Shown here piece by piece: positions 10,151 through 18,326 of a stretch of 54,659 nucleotides of DNA (its first letter is position 1; each line of letters begins with the position of its first letter). The position numbers and the translations under genes were made by a program. Origin of the DNA: Candidatus Eiseniibacteriota bacterium (GTDB lineage Bacteria > Eisenbacteria > RBG-16-71-46). The notes under the pieces were generated by a model. That model was given only the letters and a program-made list of their open reading frames with translations, ran no database searches and was not told the DNA's origin. The stretch lies in the NCBI GenBank assembly GCA_016223045.1, contig JACRPT010000135.1, forward strand, positions 1 through 54,659, read 5' to 3'.

Positions 10151-10223
10151 ACCTTAACTTGATGAGAAGGTTTTTGCAACAGTCATGTCATCGGCAGCAA
10201 GAACCTTAGTCTCAAGTTAAGGT
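10151..10223 (-). promoter_or_regulatory. nested inverted-repeat operator of abiE
   Basis: Two nested inverted repeats frame the space upstream of abiEi. The outer arms are ACCTTAACTTGA (10151-10162) and TCAAGTTAAGGT (10212-10223), a perfect 12-base match. The inner arms are AAGGTTTTTGC (10167-10177) and GCAAGAACCTT (10197-10207), with one mismatch. The region is strikingly AT-rich. On the minus strand TTGCAA and, 17 bases on, TAAGGT could be the -35 and -10 elements, so a repressor bound to the arms would cover the promoter. Confidence 0.75.
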
Positions 10224-10261
10224 TTGTGCGTATGGATGGCGCTGGCGGAGGAGCCTAGCTC

Positions 10262-10360
10262 GGGCCTGGCAGAGCAGCCCCTCCGGCTCTTCTCGAGCGC
10301 CCCGGAGCCGGGCTCAGGCCGCGTAGAGCAGCCTCTGCAACTCCTCGAGAGCGTCCCGGA
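10262..10360 (-). repeat. imperfect tandem copy of the hsdR 3' end
   Basis: About 45 bases at the very end of hsdR (around the CTCGAG at 10344) reappear just beyond its stop (around the CTCGAG at 10292), spaced about 52 bases apart and roughly 75% identical. The outer copy is non-coding in the hsdR frame. It could be a leftover tandem duplication at the gene end. Confidence 0.4.
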
Positions 10361-12686
10361 GGCGGGTCGGCCCGCCGAACCGTCCGGCAATCTCCAGCAG
10401 GTTGCCGTGCCGCGAGAGTGGCTCGACCTGGAGGATCTTGGGGTCGGTGAGCTGGGCGACGCCGTGGTCGGCGTACTTCTCGAGCACTTCCTGCAGGATC
10501 TCGCGGGCCTCGGGCGCGAAGCGCTCGAAGAACTCCCGGTGCTCCTTGCGCAGCCGGTCGGCGCGCTCCCGGCGGGTGCGGATGGGCGCGCTGTAGACCA
10601 CGTGGCACAGCAGGTCGAACGGATCGGCGTCCGGCTGGTGGGTGGCTTCACGCAGGTGGTCGAGGTCCACGCCGCGCTGCTCGAGCGCCTCGATCACCGC
10701 CTGGCGCTCGTCCGCGCGCGACCACTTGTCGCGCAGCGCCGCAGCCGTCGGGAACAGCTCGCGCACCTTCTGTTGCGTGTAGTCGGTGAGCCGCACCACG
10801 CGCAGCACGCCGCCCTGCGGGTCGAGCTCGTACACCACGCTCGCCGCGATCTCGACCGCTCCACCATCAACGTAGTACTTGCGCCGGGGCGCGGCGGCCT
10901 CGTCCTGCGGAATCTGCGGAACGCCGGTCTCGATCACGACCTCTTCCCGGTCTTCGCCTTCCTGCTCTGGAGTCTCCTCGATCGGCGCGCCCGTGCGGTG
11001 GCCCTCGCCGTCCACCCGTTCCTCGGTGATGAGCGCCGGCTGGCCGTCGAACTCGGGGTCGGCGAAGTGCCGCGTTGCGCTGCCGGTGTAGTCCAAGATG
11101 GTGAAGTAGTACTTGCCGTAGTCGTCACGCACGCGCGTGCCGCGGCCGATGATCTGCTTGAACTCGGTCATCGAGTTGACCGTACGGGCGAGCGCGACGT
11201 TCTTGACCATCGGGGCGTCCACGCCGGTCGAGAGCATCTGCGAGGTCGTGAGGATGACCGGCGACTCCGACTCCACGTCCTGGAAGTCGCTCAGATGGCC
11301 GCGGCCGACCGCGCCTTCGTCCGAGACCACGCGGCAGACGTAGTCGTGGTGCACGCGCATCAGGTCGGCGTTGAGCCGCGCGATTGCGCTGCGCATCGCC
11401 TCGGCGTGATCCTGGTCCACGCAGAACACGATGGTCTTGGCGGAGCGGTCGGTCTGCGCGAGGTAGTTCGTCAGGTGGCGCGCGATGGCGCGCGTGCGCC
11501 CCGCGTGCGAGAGCGTGCGCTCGAAGTCCGGCGTCTCGTAGGTCTGATCCGGGATCTCGCGCCCCCGGAGATCGCGCTCGCCCGCCGCGGGCCGGTAGCC
11601 GGTCGCGTCCACCTCGGTCACGATCCGGTGCACCCGGTACGGCGCCAGGAAACCATCCTCGATGCCCTGCCTGAGGCTGTAGGAGTAGATCGGGTTGCCG
11701 AAGTACTCGTAGGTGTTTCGGTTGTCCTCGCACAGCGGCGTCGCGGTCATGCCGAGCTGGTAGGCGGGCTCGAAGTACTCGAGGATCTCACGCCAGTTGC
11801 TCTCGTCGGCGGCGCTGCCGCGGTGGCACTCGTCCACGATGACGAGGTCGAAGAAGTCCGGCGCATACGCGCGATACAGCCCGGGGCGGCGCTCGTCGCG
11901 CGCGATGGCCTGGTAGGTCGCGAAGTACATCTCGCGGCTCTTGACCGCCCGACCCTGGATCTTCCAGCGCGCGTCGCCGAGCGGCGCGAAGGTCTTGTCC
12001 TTGGGGTCATCCACCAGGATGTTGCGGTCGGCGAGGTAGAGCATGCGCGGCCGCCGCGCCTGCCCGCTGCGGTTCCAGCGCGCGTTCCACAGGCGCCAGC
12101 AGACCTGGAACGCGACGGCGGTCTTGCCCGTCCCGGTCGCCATCGTGAGAAGCACGCGTCGGCGGCCTTGCAGGATGGCCTGCACCGCGCGGTTGATGGC
12201 GATCTCCTGGTAGTAGCGCGGCTCCCAGTCGCCCGAGCGGAAGCCGGGCGTCAGGACCTGCTCGACCCGCACCGGATCATCGAGCCCCTGCGCGCGGCAG
12301 TGGCGCTGCCAGAGATCCTCGGGCGAGGGATAGGCATCGAGCGTTCGCTCCACCCCGGTCAGGAAGTCGAACTCGACGATGCCCCGGCCGTTGGTGGAAT
12401 AGGCGAACGGCACGCCGATCGTCCGCGCGTAGTCCTTCGCCTGCTGAAGCCCGTCGGCGGGAAGCCGGTGCTCGGCCTTGGCCTCCACGATCGCGATCGG
12501 GTGGTCACGCCGGTAGCGCAGAAGGTAGTCTGGGCGCTTCTGGGGGCCGCGGGTGACGCGGCTGCCCCGAACGATGATCCGGCCTGCCGTGATCATCCGC
12601 TGCTCGCGGATCTGGTCGTCGTTCCACCCGGCCGCGTAGAGCGCGGGCAGGACGAACTGGCGGCAGGTGTCGGCTTCGGTGGACAC
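10314..12686 (-). CDS. hsdR: type I restriction endonuclease/translocase subunit HsdR
   Basis: The 790-residue motor and nuclease subunit has an N-terminal nuclease domain (residues about 1-130) with PDYLLRYR and AIVEAKAEH, the PD-ExK catalytic signature. It is followed by a superfamily 2 helicase with Walker A TMATGTGKTAVAF, the DEAD-like motif VIVDECHRG, TATP, and motif VI in QIIGRGTRVRDD, and then an EcoEI-type C-terminal domain. The best start is GTG at 12686, preceded by GGAGG; upstream sequence in the same frame has no family similarity. It is separated from abiEi by 172 bases that carry the abiE operator, so the AbiE genes were inserted within the restriction locus. Confidence 0.93.
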   Translation of the reverse strand: MSTEADTCRQFVLPALYAAGWNDDQIREQRMITAGRIIVRGSRVTRGPQKRPDYLLRYRRDHPIAIVEAKAEHRLPADGLQQAKDYARTIGVPFAYSTNGRGIVEFDFLTGVERTLDAYPSPEDLWQRHCRAQGLDDPVRVEQVLTPGFRSGDWEPRYYQEIAINRAVQAILQGRRRVLLTMATGTGKTAVAFQVCWRLWNARWNRSGQARRPRMLYLADRNILVDDPKDKTFAPLGDARWKIQGRAVKSREMYFATYQAIARDERRPGLYRAYAPDFFDLVIVDECHRGSAADESNWREILEYFEPAYQLGMTATPLCEDNRNTYEYFGNPIYSYSLRQGIEDGFLAPYRVHRIVTEVDATGYRPAAGERDLRGREIPDQTYETPDFERTLSHAGRTRAIARHLTNYLAQTDRSAKTIVFCVDQDHAEAMRSAIARLNADLMRVHHDYVCRVVSDEGAVGRGHLSDFQDVESESPVILTTSQMLSTGVDAPMVKNVALARTVNSMTEFKQIIGRGTRVRDDYGKYYFTILDYTGSATRHFADPEFDGQPALITEERVDGEGHRTGAPIEETPEQEGEDREEVVIETGVPQIPQDEAAAPRRKYYVDGGAVEIAASVVYELDPQGGVLRVVRLTDYTQQKVRELFPTAAALRDKWSRADERQAVIEALEQRGVDLDHLREATHQPDADPFDLLCHVVYSAPIRTRRERADRLRKEHREFFERFAPEAREILQEVLEKYADHGVAQLTDPKILQVEPLSRHGNLLEIAGRFGGPTRLRDALEELQRLLYAA

Positions 12687-12721
12687 GGGGTGTGGCCTCC
12701 GGCGGGTGGAACGCCGCGCGC

Positions 12722-12754
12722 AGCCTATCCGGTCGTTCGGGCTTTGAAAAGCCC
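12722..12754 (-). promoter_or_regulatory. candidate hsdR promoter with an inverted repeat
   Basis: On the minus strand TTTCAA and, 16 bases later, TAGGCT (12722-12727) could be -35 and -10 elements, about 36 bases before the hsdR start. The -35 overlaps a perfect 7-base inverted repeat, GGGCTTT at 12739-12745 and AAAGCCC at 12748-12754, which could be an operator or a small hairpin. Confidence 0.35.
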
Positions 12755-13350
12755 TCGACGAGGACCCGACGAGGCTGCCCCGTCTCCATCTCGAGCAACG
12801 GGGGCGCAGCGATCGCCCGATCACTCGGGGCCGCCCATGGAGACACCGCGCCTCCCTATGGCGAGTTCGGACCGGCAAGTTTCGCCGCGCGATCGAAAAA
12901 CGTCGGCTGCGCCCGGCTACGAGGGCGCATCTTTCTTCCAATCATCCCGGGGTCCCGGGATCCGCGCCCGCTCGACTGGGTAACAGGTTCCGGACCTGAC
13001 CCGGTCCCCCGTGATTGGAATCGAGGCGCTTCGGGGAATCGTGTCGGTGCATTCAGCACGTCGCCGGTGTTTCGGCCGCCGGCGTTCACGAGCCGCCACC
13101 TCGCGCGGTATCCACACGTCCCGGGGTGAGTGGCGCGCCGGCGCGCCGGCACGGATCGCCGAGAGCACCCGAGAATTCGCTTGACAAGCGTGCGAGAGCG
13201 CTCGCCCTCGCCTCGTCCCTGCCCGGCGCAGCCGCTCGCCAGACTGCGCCGGATGCCTGCCGCCGGCCCCGGCGGGTCCGGGACCAGAAAGATCTCGTGA
13301 GGCTCCGGTTCCGCCCGCGTGCGAGGCTCCAGGAACGCCGGAAACGGGCG

Positions 13351-13359
13351 TGCTATGAA
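13351..13359 (+). promoter_or_regulatory. extended -10 candidate for the HNH gene
   Basis: GTGCTATGAA matches the recurrent GTGCTA motif. The ATG inside it (13355) is in frame with the HNH gene, but if this is the -10 element translation must begin further on. That supports the GTG start at 13406. Confidence 0.4.
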
Positions 13360-13405
13360 AGAGGGGCCCTCGCGCCCGCGAACCCGCCCCCGCGGAGTCA
13401 CGCCC

Positions 13406-14698
13406 GTGAGCAGCTACTCCCTTTCCCACCTCCCCGATCCGGTGCTGCTGCACGATCTGGCGGCACTGGTCGCCCGGGAGCGCGCCACCACCGCCGCGTT
13501 GCTCGCCCACCTGGCCGAAGTGGATGCCCGGAGGCTCTACCTGCCCGCCGCCCATCCTTCGATGTACTCGTATTGCGTCCACGAGCTGGGCTTCTCCGAG
13601 GACGCGGCCTTCAAACGCATCCGCGCCGCGCGCATCGCCTACCGCTGCCCTGCCGTCTTCGCCGCGGTGGCCGAGGGGCGGGTGCATCTCAGCGCGGTGG
13701 TCCTGCTGGCCCCGCACCTGACGCCGGAGAACGTGGAGGAGTTGCTGGCCGCCGCCGCCACCCGCAAGAGCAAGGCCGGGATCGAGCGGCTGCTGGCCGA
13801 GCGCTTCCCGCGGCCGGACCTGCCCGAGCGGGTCGAGGTCCTCGCGCCGCCGTTGGCGAGGACGCTGCCGAGCGCGCCACCCGCCCCGGGGCGGATCGAG
13901 GCCCCGGCGTCGACCGGGCAACTGGCCCCGGGGCCAGTTGAGCAACGCACCGTCGTCGAGGCGCCGGCCCAGAGACCGAAAGTGACGCCGCTGTCGCCCG
14001 GGCGCTTCGCGCTCCAGCTCACCATCGGCCAGGCCACGCACGAGAAGCTGCGCTACGCCCAGGCGCTGCTCGGCCACCAGCTCCCCGCGGGGGAGCTCGC
14101 CGAGGTCCTGGACCGCGCCCTGGACGCCCTCATCGGCCAGCTCGAGCGGCGCAAGTTCGCGGCGACTGCGAAGCCCCGCCCCCGGACCCGGCGCTCGAGC
14201 GCGAACCCGCGCCACATCCCCGCCCACGTCAAGCGCGCGGTCTGGGAGCGCGATGGCGGCCGGTGCACGTTCGTCAGCGAGGCCGGGCGCCGCTGCCCGG
14301 CGCGCACCCGGCTCGAGTTCGACCACGCGGACCCGGTCTCGCGCGGCGGGGAGGCGACGGCGGAGCGGATGCGCCTGCGCTGCCGGGCCCACAACCAGTA
14401 TGCCGCCGAGTGCACCTTCGGAGCCGGCTTCATGAGCCACAAGCGCGAGGCGGCTCGCGAAGCGGCGGCGGCACGCACGCGGGCCGCGGCGGAGGAGGCT
14501 CGCGCTCGTGCAGCCGCAGCGGAGGTAATCCCCTGGCTGCGAGGGCTCGGGTTCCGCGCCGACGAGGCGCGTCGGGCCGCCGCACGGTGCCAGTCCGTTC
14601 CCGACGCCCCCCTCGAGGAGCGGGTGCGCGTCGCGCTGTCCTGCTTCGCGAAGGCTCCTCTCGCCCGAGCCGCGAGCAGTCTTCCGGCGCCGACGTGA
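13406..14698 (+). CDS. HNH endonuclease-domain protein
   Basis: The 430-residue protein has an N-terminal helical region similar to proteins often annotated as DUF222-like (residues about 1-140, LSHLPDPVLLHDLAALVARE, HPSMYSYCVHELGFSEDAA). A proline/alanine-rich linker follows, then an HNH nuclease domain at about 270-335: RAVWERDGGRCTFV, LEFDHADPVSRGGEAT and LRCRAHNQYAAE, giving the His and Asn set. The last 50 residues (IPWLRGLGFRADEARRAAAR) resemble the RuvA C-terminal helices. GTG at 13406 has GGAG eight bases upstream; ATG at 13355 is the alternative. Such genes are common, often repeated, and of unknown role. Next to the restriction island it may be part of the same defence or mobile region. 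Confidence 0.85.
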   Translation: MSSYSLSHLPDPVLLHDLAALVARERATTAALLAHLAEVDARRLYLPAAHPSMYSYCVHELGFSEDAAFKRIRAARIAYRCPAVFAAVAEGRVHLSAVVLLAPHLTPENVEELLAAAATRKSKAGIERLLAERFPRPDLPERVEVLAPPLARTLPSAPPAPGRIEAPASTGQLAPGPVEQRTVVEAPAQRPKVTPLSPGRFALQLTIGQATHEKLRYAQALLGHQLPAGELAEVLDRALDALIGQLERRKFAATAKPRPRTRRSSANPRHIPAHVKRAVWERDGGRCTFVSEAGRRCPARTRLEFDHADPVSRGGEATAERMRLRCRAHNQYAAECTFGAGFMSHKREAAREAAAARTRAAAEEARARAAAAEVIPWLRGLGFRADEARRAAARCQSVPDAPLEERVRVALSCFAKAPLARAASSLPAPT

Positions 14699-14991
14699 CC
14701 CGCCTGAGCGGACCGCGGGAGGGCGGGGCGGCCGGTCCGGGCAACGCCACCGAAGCGAGGTTGCGCTCAGAGCTGCTCTCCGTGCACAGACGATTCCCGG
14801 AAGAGCCGGAATAGAAGCTGCGCCGGCAGGGGCGCGTCGTTCTTCCCCTCCCGGCGGCCCATGGTCACGTTGCCTGACCGCGGAGCCAACAGACTCCACC
14901 GGCCGTTGGCCTGCCCTGCAAGGAAGACGGTGGCGCCCGGCCACGGTCACCCCTTGGATGCCCGGACGTTCCGTTCTACCCTGTCGCCCGC

Positions 14992-16794
14992 ATGCGACCC
15001 TCCCCCCTCGATTCCAGCGGAGGCCGTTTCCGCAGCCGGGACCTGGTCCCCTTCGGCCCGCGGCGTCATCCGCGACCGCGTCCGTTCCTCGAGATGATCC
15101 AGGTGGCGTGGGAGAACCGGGACAACCTGCCGTACGCGTGGCGCATCCTCACCCGCGGCGTCTGCGACGGCTGTTCGCTCGGGCCGCGCGGCCTCCGGGA
15201 CGACGTCATCACCGGCGTCCACCTGTGCATGACGCGCCTGAAGCTCCTCCGCCTGAACACCATGGGCCCCGCGCCCGAGGAGCGCCTGAGCGACCTCGGG
15301 GCGCTGCGCGCGCTGTCGAACGAGGAGCTGCACCGGCTCGGGCGGCTGCCCTTCCCGCTGGTCCACCGCGCGGGGAGCGACACGCTCCACCGCCTCTCGT
15401 GGGACGAGGCGCTCGGCATCATCGGCGAGGCGCTGAGCGGCGTGCCGGGCGAGCGCATGGGTTTCTTCGCCACCTCGCGCGGGATCGTCAACGAGACCTA
15501 CTACGCGTTCCAGAAGGCGGCGCGGCTGCTGGGCAGCAACCACGTGGACCTGTGCGCGCGGCTCTGCCACGCGGCCAGCGTGCTGGGACTCAAGGACACG
15601 CTCGGCGTGCCGGCGCCCACCTGCTCGCTCAAGGACATGATCGGCAGCGACCTGGTGGTGATCATGGGCTCGCACCTCTCGAACAACCAGCCGGTCACGA
15701 CCAAGTACCTCACCTACGCGAAGCGCCGGGGCACGCGCATCCTGGTGGTGAACCCGATGCGCGAGCCGGCGCTCGAGCGCTACTGGGTGCCGAGCGACGT
15801 CCGCAGCGCCCTGTTCGGCACCAGGCTCATGGACGACTTCTTCCAGGTCGCGGTGGGCGGCGACATCGCGTTCATGAACGGCGTGCTCAAGCACCTGCTC
15901 GAGCGGGACTGGTGGGACCGCGAGTTCGTCGCCGGGCGCACGGCCGGCTTCGACGAGGTGAGGGCTCACGTCGAGTCGCTGGCGTGGCCCGAGCTGGAGA
16001 AGGCCGCGGGCCTCGCGCGCGCCGACATGCTGCGCTTCGCCGAGTGGTACGCGAAGGCGCGCACCTGCGTGTTCGTCTACTCGATGGGGCTCACCCAGCA
16101 TCGCTTCGGCGTGGACAACGTGAAGGCGCTGGTCAACCTGGCGCTCGCGCGCGGCATGCTGGGGCGCGAGAAGTGCGGGATCATGCCGATCCGCGGCCAC
16201 TCGGGCGTGCAGGGCGGCGGCGAGTGCGGCGTGGACCCGGAGAAGCTGCCGGGCGGCTTCGAGGTGGCGAGCGAGCCGGACCGCCGCCGCTTCGAGGAGC
16301 TGTGGGGCGCGCCGATCCCGGCGTGGAAGGGACACCGCACGCTGCAGCTGCTCGAGGCCGCGCACCGCGGCGAGGTGGACTTCCTCTACTCGCTGGGCGG
16401 CAACCTGCTCGAGACCATGCCCGACCGCGCCTACATGGCGGACGCGCTGGCGCGCGTGAAGCTGCGGGTGCACCAGGACATCGTCCTGAACACCTCGTCG
16501 CTGCTCCCCGGGCGCACCGTGATCCTGCTGCCGGCGCAGACCCGCTACGAGACGCCGGGCGGCGGCACCGCGACCAGCACCGAGCGGCGCATCCGCTTCA
16601 CGCCCGAGATCCCGGGGCCGCGCATCGCCGAGGCGCACCCCGAGTGGAAGATCCCGGTCGAGGTCGCGGTGGCCGCGCGGTCCGGGCTCGCGCCGCTGCT
16701 GGCGTGGCGGGAGCCGCGCGAGATCCGCGCGGAGATGGCGCGCGCCATGCCGCTCTACGGCGGCGTCGAGCAGCTCGAGCGCGCGGGCCAGTGA
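14992..16794 (+). CDS. FdhF/YdeP-family molybdopterin oxidoreductase, main part up to an in-frame TGA
   Basis: The 600 residues resemble formate-dehydrogenase-alpha-like proteins of the YdeP group, which bind bis-molybdopterin and have no proven substrate. Visible are a cysteine cluster GVCDGCSLGPRGL followed by HLC, the domain LSWDEALGIIGEAL, the active-site region CARLCHAASVLGL with Cys in the place where formate dehydrogenases have Cys or Sec, PIRGHSGVQGGGECG, and GGTATSTERRIRF. The frame stops at TGA 16792-16794 within the family's LxxxGxxVQWGG region and continues in the same frame to 17337. The gene is therefore interrupted by nonsense, or the two parts are made separately. A weak -10 (TACCCT) lies about 15 bases before the start. 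Confidence 0.8.
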   Translation: MRPSPLDSSGGRFRSRDLVPFGPRRHPRPRPFLEMIQVAWENRDNLPYAWRILTRGVCDGCSLGPRGLRDDVITGVHLCMTRLKLLRLNTMGPAPEERLSDLGALRALSNEELHRLGRLPFPLVHRAGSDTLHRLSWDEALGIIGEALSGVPGERMGFFATSRGIVNETYYAFQKAARLLGSNHVDLCARLCHAASVLGLKDTLGVPAPTCSLKDMIGSDLVVIMGSHLSNNQPVTTKYLTYAKRRGTRILVVNPMREPALERYWVPSDVRSALFGTRLMDDFFQVAVGGDIAFMNGVLKHLLERDWWDREFVAGRTAGFDEVRAHVESLAWPELEKAAGLARADMLRFAEWYAKARTCVFVYSMGLTQHRFGVDNVKALVNLALARGMLGREKCGIMPIRGHSGVQGGGECGVDPEKLPGGFEVASEPDRRRFEELWGAPIPAWKGHRTLQLLEAAHRGEVDFLYSLGGNLLETMPDRAYMADALARVKLRVHQDIVLNTSSLLPGRTVILLPAQTRYETPGGGTATSTERRIRFTPEIPGPRIAEAHPEWKIPVEVAVAARSGLAPLLAWREPREIRAEMARAMPLYGGVEQLERAGQ

Positions 16795-17337
16795 GTGCAG
16801 TGGGGCGGCGAGCGGCTCTTCACCGACGGTTTCAGCCGCATGCCCGGCGGCCGTGCGCGCTTCGCCTGCGTGCCGCTGCCGCGCGTCGAGGTGCCGCCCG
16901 GGAAGTTCTACCTCACTACCCGGCGCGGGAGACAGTTCAACAGCATGAGCCACGGCGGGCGCGATCACCTGATGGGCGGCGCGACCCGGCGCGACGTGCT
17001 CATCAGCCCGGCCGACGCCGCGCGCGTCGGTGCGCGCGCGGGCGCCGAGCTGCTGCTCACCTCCGAGGTCGGGACGTGGGTCGGCGTGGCGCGCCTCGCG
17101 CCCATGAAGGAGCGCTGCCTGCAGGCCTACTGGCCCGAGGTCAACGTGCTGATCCCGCGCGCCTTCGATCCGGTCTCGGGCGAGCCCGACTACAACACGT
17201 TCGTGACCGCCGAGCCGGTGCTGCCGGTGGCGGGCATGACGCCGGCGCGGGTGGAGGAGCCGGCGCAGGCCGTGGCCCAGCCCGCGATGGCGCACGCGAT
17301 GGAGCGCGCGCTCAAGCCCCAGCCGGAGGGGCGATGA
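16795..17337 (+). CDS. C-terminal dinucleotide-binding part of the same molybdopterin oxidoreductase
   Basis: The 180 residues continue the previous gene in the same reading frame directly after its TGA, starting with a GTG that abuts the stop. It contains QWGGERLFTDGFS, GKFYLTTRRGRQFNSMSHG and VLISPADAARVGARAGAEL, which form the C-terminal molybdopterin dinucleotide-binding domain normally covalent with the upstream part. No clear ribosome site precedes the GTG, so separate translation would rely on re-initiation at the stop. The stop at 17335-17337 overlaps the ATG of a mini-ORF copied from the next gene. Confidence 0.75.
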   Translation: MQWGGERLFTDGFSRMPGGRARFACVPLPRVEVPPGKFYLTTRRGRQFNSMSHGGRDHLMGGATRRDVLISPADAARVGARAGAELLLTSEVGTWVGVARLAPMKERCLQAYWPEVNVLIPRAFDPVSGEPDYNTFVTAEPVLPVAGMTPARVEEPAQAVAQPAMAHAMERALKPQPEGR

Positions 17338-17479
17338 CGGCCCGCCTCGCCATCCTGACCGGGCTGTCGCCCACGCTCGCGGCGCGAGCCTCCGCGCTCC
17401 AGCCGGAGGCGCGATGACGGCGCGCCTCGCCATCCTGGCCGGTCTTCTGCTCGCGCTCGCGGCGCGCGCGGCGGGCGCG
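17320..17479 (+). repeat. tandem duplication of the DUF547 gene start, forming a 27-codon mini-ORF
   Basis: Two 80-base copies begin at 17320 and 17400, each running from the ribosome site (GCCGGAGG) through ATG and the first signal-peptide codons; roughly 85% of bases match over the first 70. The first copy is open from ATG 17334 to TGA 17415-17417 (MTARLAILTGLSPTLAARAS and seven more residues). Its ATG overlaps the stop of the upstream gene, and its TGA overlaps the true ATG at 17414. The copy therefore forms a translationally coupled leader ORF. Confidence 0.8.
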
Positions 17480-18265
17480 GCCACGCAGCCGCTGCCCTCG
17501 TCCGACGGCTGGCAGAAGCTGCTGCGTGACTACCTGGTCGTCACCTCGGCAAGGGGCGCGCCGCTCGAGACGCGCTTCGCCTACGCGCGGCTCGCCACAG
17601 CGCGCGACGGGCGGGAGCGGCTGGCGCGCGTCCGTGCCGAGCTGCTCTCGGTGCCGCCCGCGAAGCTGGACGACCGCGCGCGGCTGGCGTGGGCGATCGA
17701 CGCCTACGACTTCCTGGTGATCGAGAGCGTGATGGAGTTCCTGCGGCACCCCGGCGGCGCCCGGTACCGCAGTGTCCGCGACATGGGCGACTCGGCGGGC
17801 ACGTTCTTCGAGCGGCCGGTGGCCGAGATCGCGGGGAAGAAGTACTCGCTGAACGCCTTCGAGGAGGCGTTCGTGTTCCCGTGGCGGCAGAAGTCCGCAC
17901 AGCCGCCCTCGCGCTGGGCGATGGACCCGCGCGCGCACTTCGCGCTGGTCTGCGCCGCGGCGGGCTGCCCGCCGCTCTCGCCGCGCGCCTACCTGCCCGA
18001 CTCGCTGGACGCGCAGCTCGACCGCGCGGTGCGCGACGCGCTGGCGAGCCCGCGGCACCTGCGCTGGAACGAGGCCACCGGCGCCCTCGAGGCGAGCGAG
18101 ATCTTCGAGTGGTACGCGTGGGACTTCAAGCCGCTCGACGAGATGCTGCGGTTCATCGCGGACCACGCGCCGCCCGCGGTCAGGGACGGGATGCTGCGGA
18201 AGAAGGTCGCGCGCGTCACGCGCTACATCCCCTGGGACTGGACGCTGAACCAGGCGCCGCGGTAG
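17414..18265 (+). CDS. exported DUF547 protein
   Basis: The 283-residue protein has a signal peptide (LAILAGLLLALAARAAGAA) and a DUF547 domain. Recognisable blocks are WAIDAYDFLVIESV, SLNAFEEAFVF, DPRAHFALVCAAAGCPPLSPRAYLPDSLDAQLD and EIFEWYAWDF. The CAAAGCPP and DPRAHFALVC motifs are the family core. The fold is thought to be papain-like, but no reaction has been established that I can name. The start is chosen over the upstream copy at 17334 because only the frame from 17414 continues into the domain. Confidence 0.85.
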   Translation: MTARLAILAGLLLALAARAAGAATQPLPSSDGWQKLLRDYLVVTSARGAPLETRFAYARLATARDGRERLARVRAELLSVPPAKLDDRARLAWAIDAYDFLVIESVMEFLRHPGGARYRSVRDMGDSAGTFFERPVAEIAGKKYSLNAFEEAFVFPWRQKSAQPPSRWAMDPRAHFALVCAAAGCPPLSPRAYLPDSLDAQLDRAVRDALASPRHLRWNEATGALEASEIFEWYAWDFKPLDEMLRFIADHAPPAVRDGMLRKKVARVTRYIPWDWTLNQAPR

Positions 18266-18300
18266 TCGCGGGCGGTGGCCGGCCCCCGCCCACGGCCCGA

Positions 18301-18319
18301 CGCGCCGGTGGCCGGCGCG
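18301..18319. terminator. hairpin between convergent genes
   Basis: CGCGCCGG (18301-18308), a TGG loop and CCGGCGCG (18312-18319) form a perfect 8-base stem between the ends of the DUF547 gene and pit. There is no T-tract, so it may only be a bidirectional pause or termination element. Confidence 0.4.
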
Positions 18320-18326
18320 GGCGGCC

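Larger units (their letters stand above)
12687..13405. other. 719-bp gene-free interval between hsdR and the HNH gene
   Basis: No convincing gene is seen on either strand. The interval holds the likely hsdR promoter on the minus strand and the likely HNH-gene promoter on the plus strand. The middle, including a TTGACA at 13181-13186 with no partner -10, shows nothing I can name. Confidence 0.5.

Noticed and set aside
13181-13186. TTGACA as a -35 box
   Set aside because: No -10-like sequence lies 15-19 bases downstream, and GTGCTATGAA near 13351 is a better promoter candidate for the HNH gene.
12856-13401. 181-codon minus-strand frame between hsdR and the HNH gene
   Set aside because: No recognisable domain, Arg/Pro/Gly-rich content and no ribosome site.
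16792-16794. Selenocysteine codon in the YdeP-like oxidoreductase
   Set aside because: The catalytic position already has Cys (in ARLCHAASV), the TGA lies at a variable C-terminal site, and I see no convincing hairpin directly downstream.
14947-17484. An 845-codon open frame opposite the molybdopterin oxidoreductase
   Set aside because: Composition is Arg/Ala/His-rich low-complexity sequence typical of the antisense of GC-rich genes, and the plus strand has clear family motifs.
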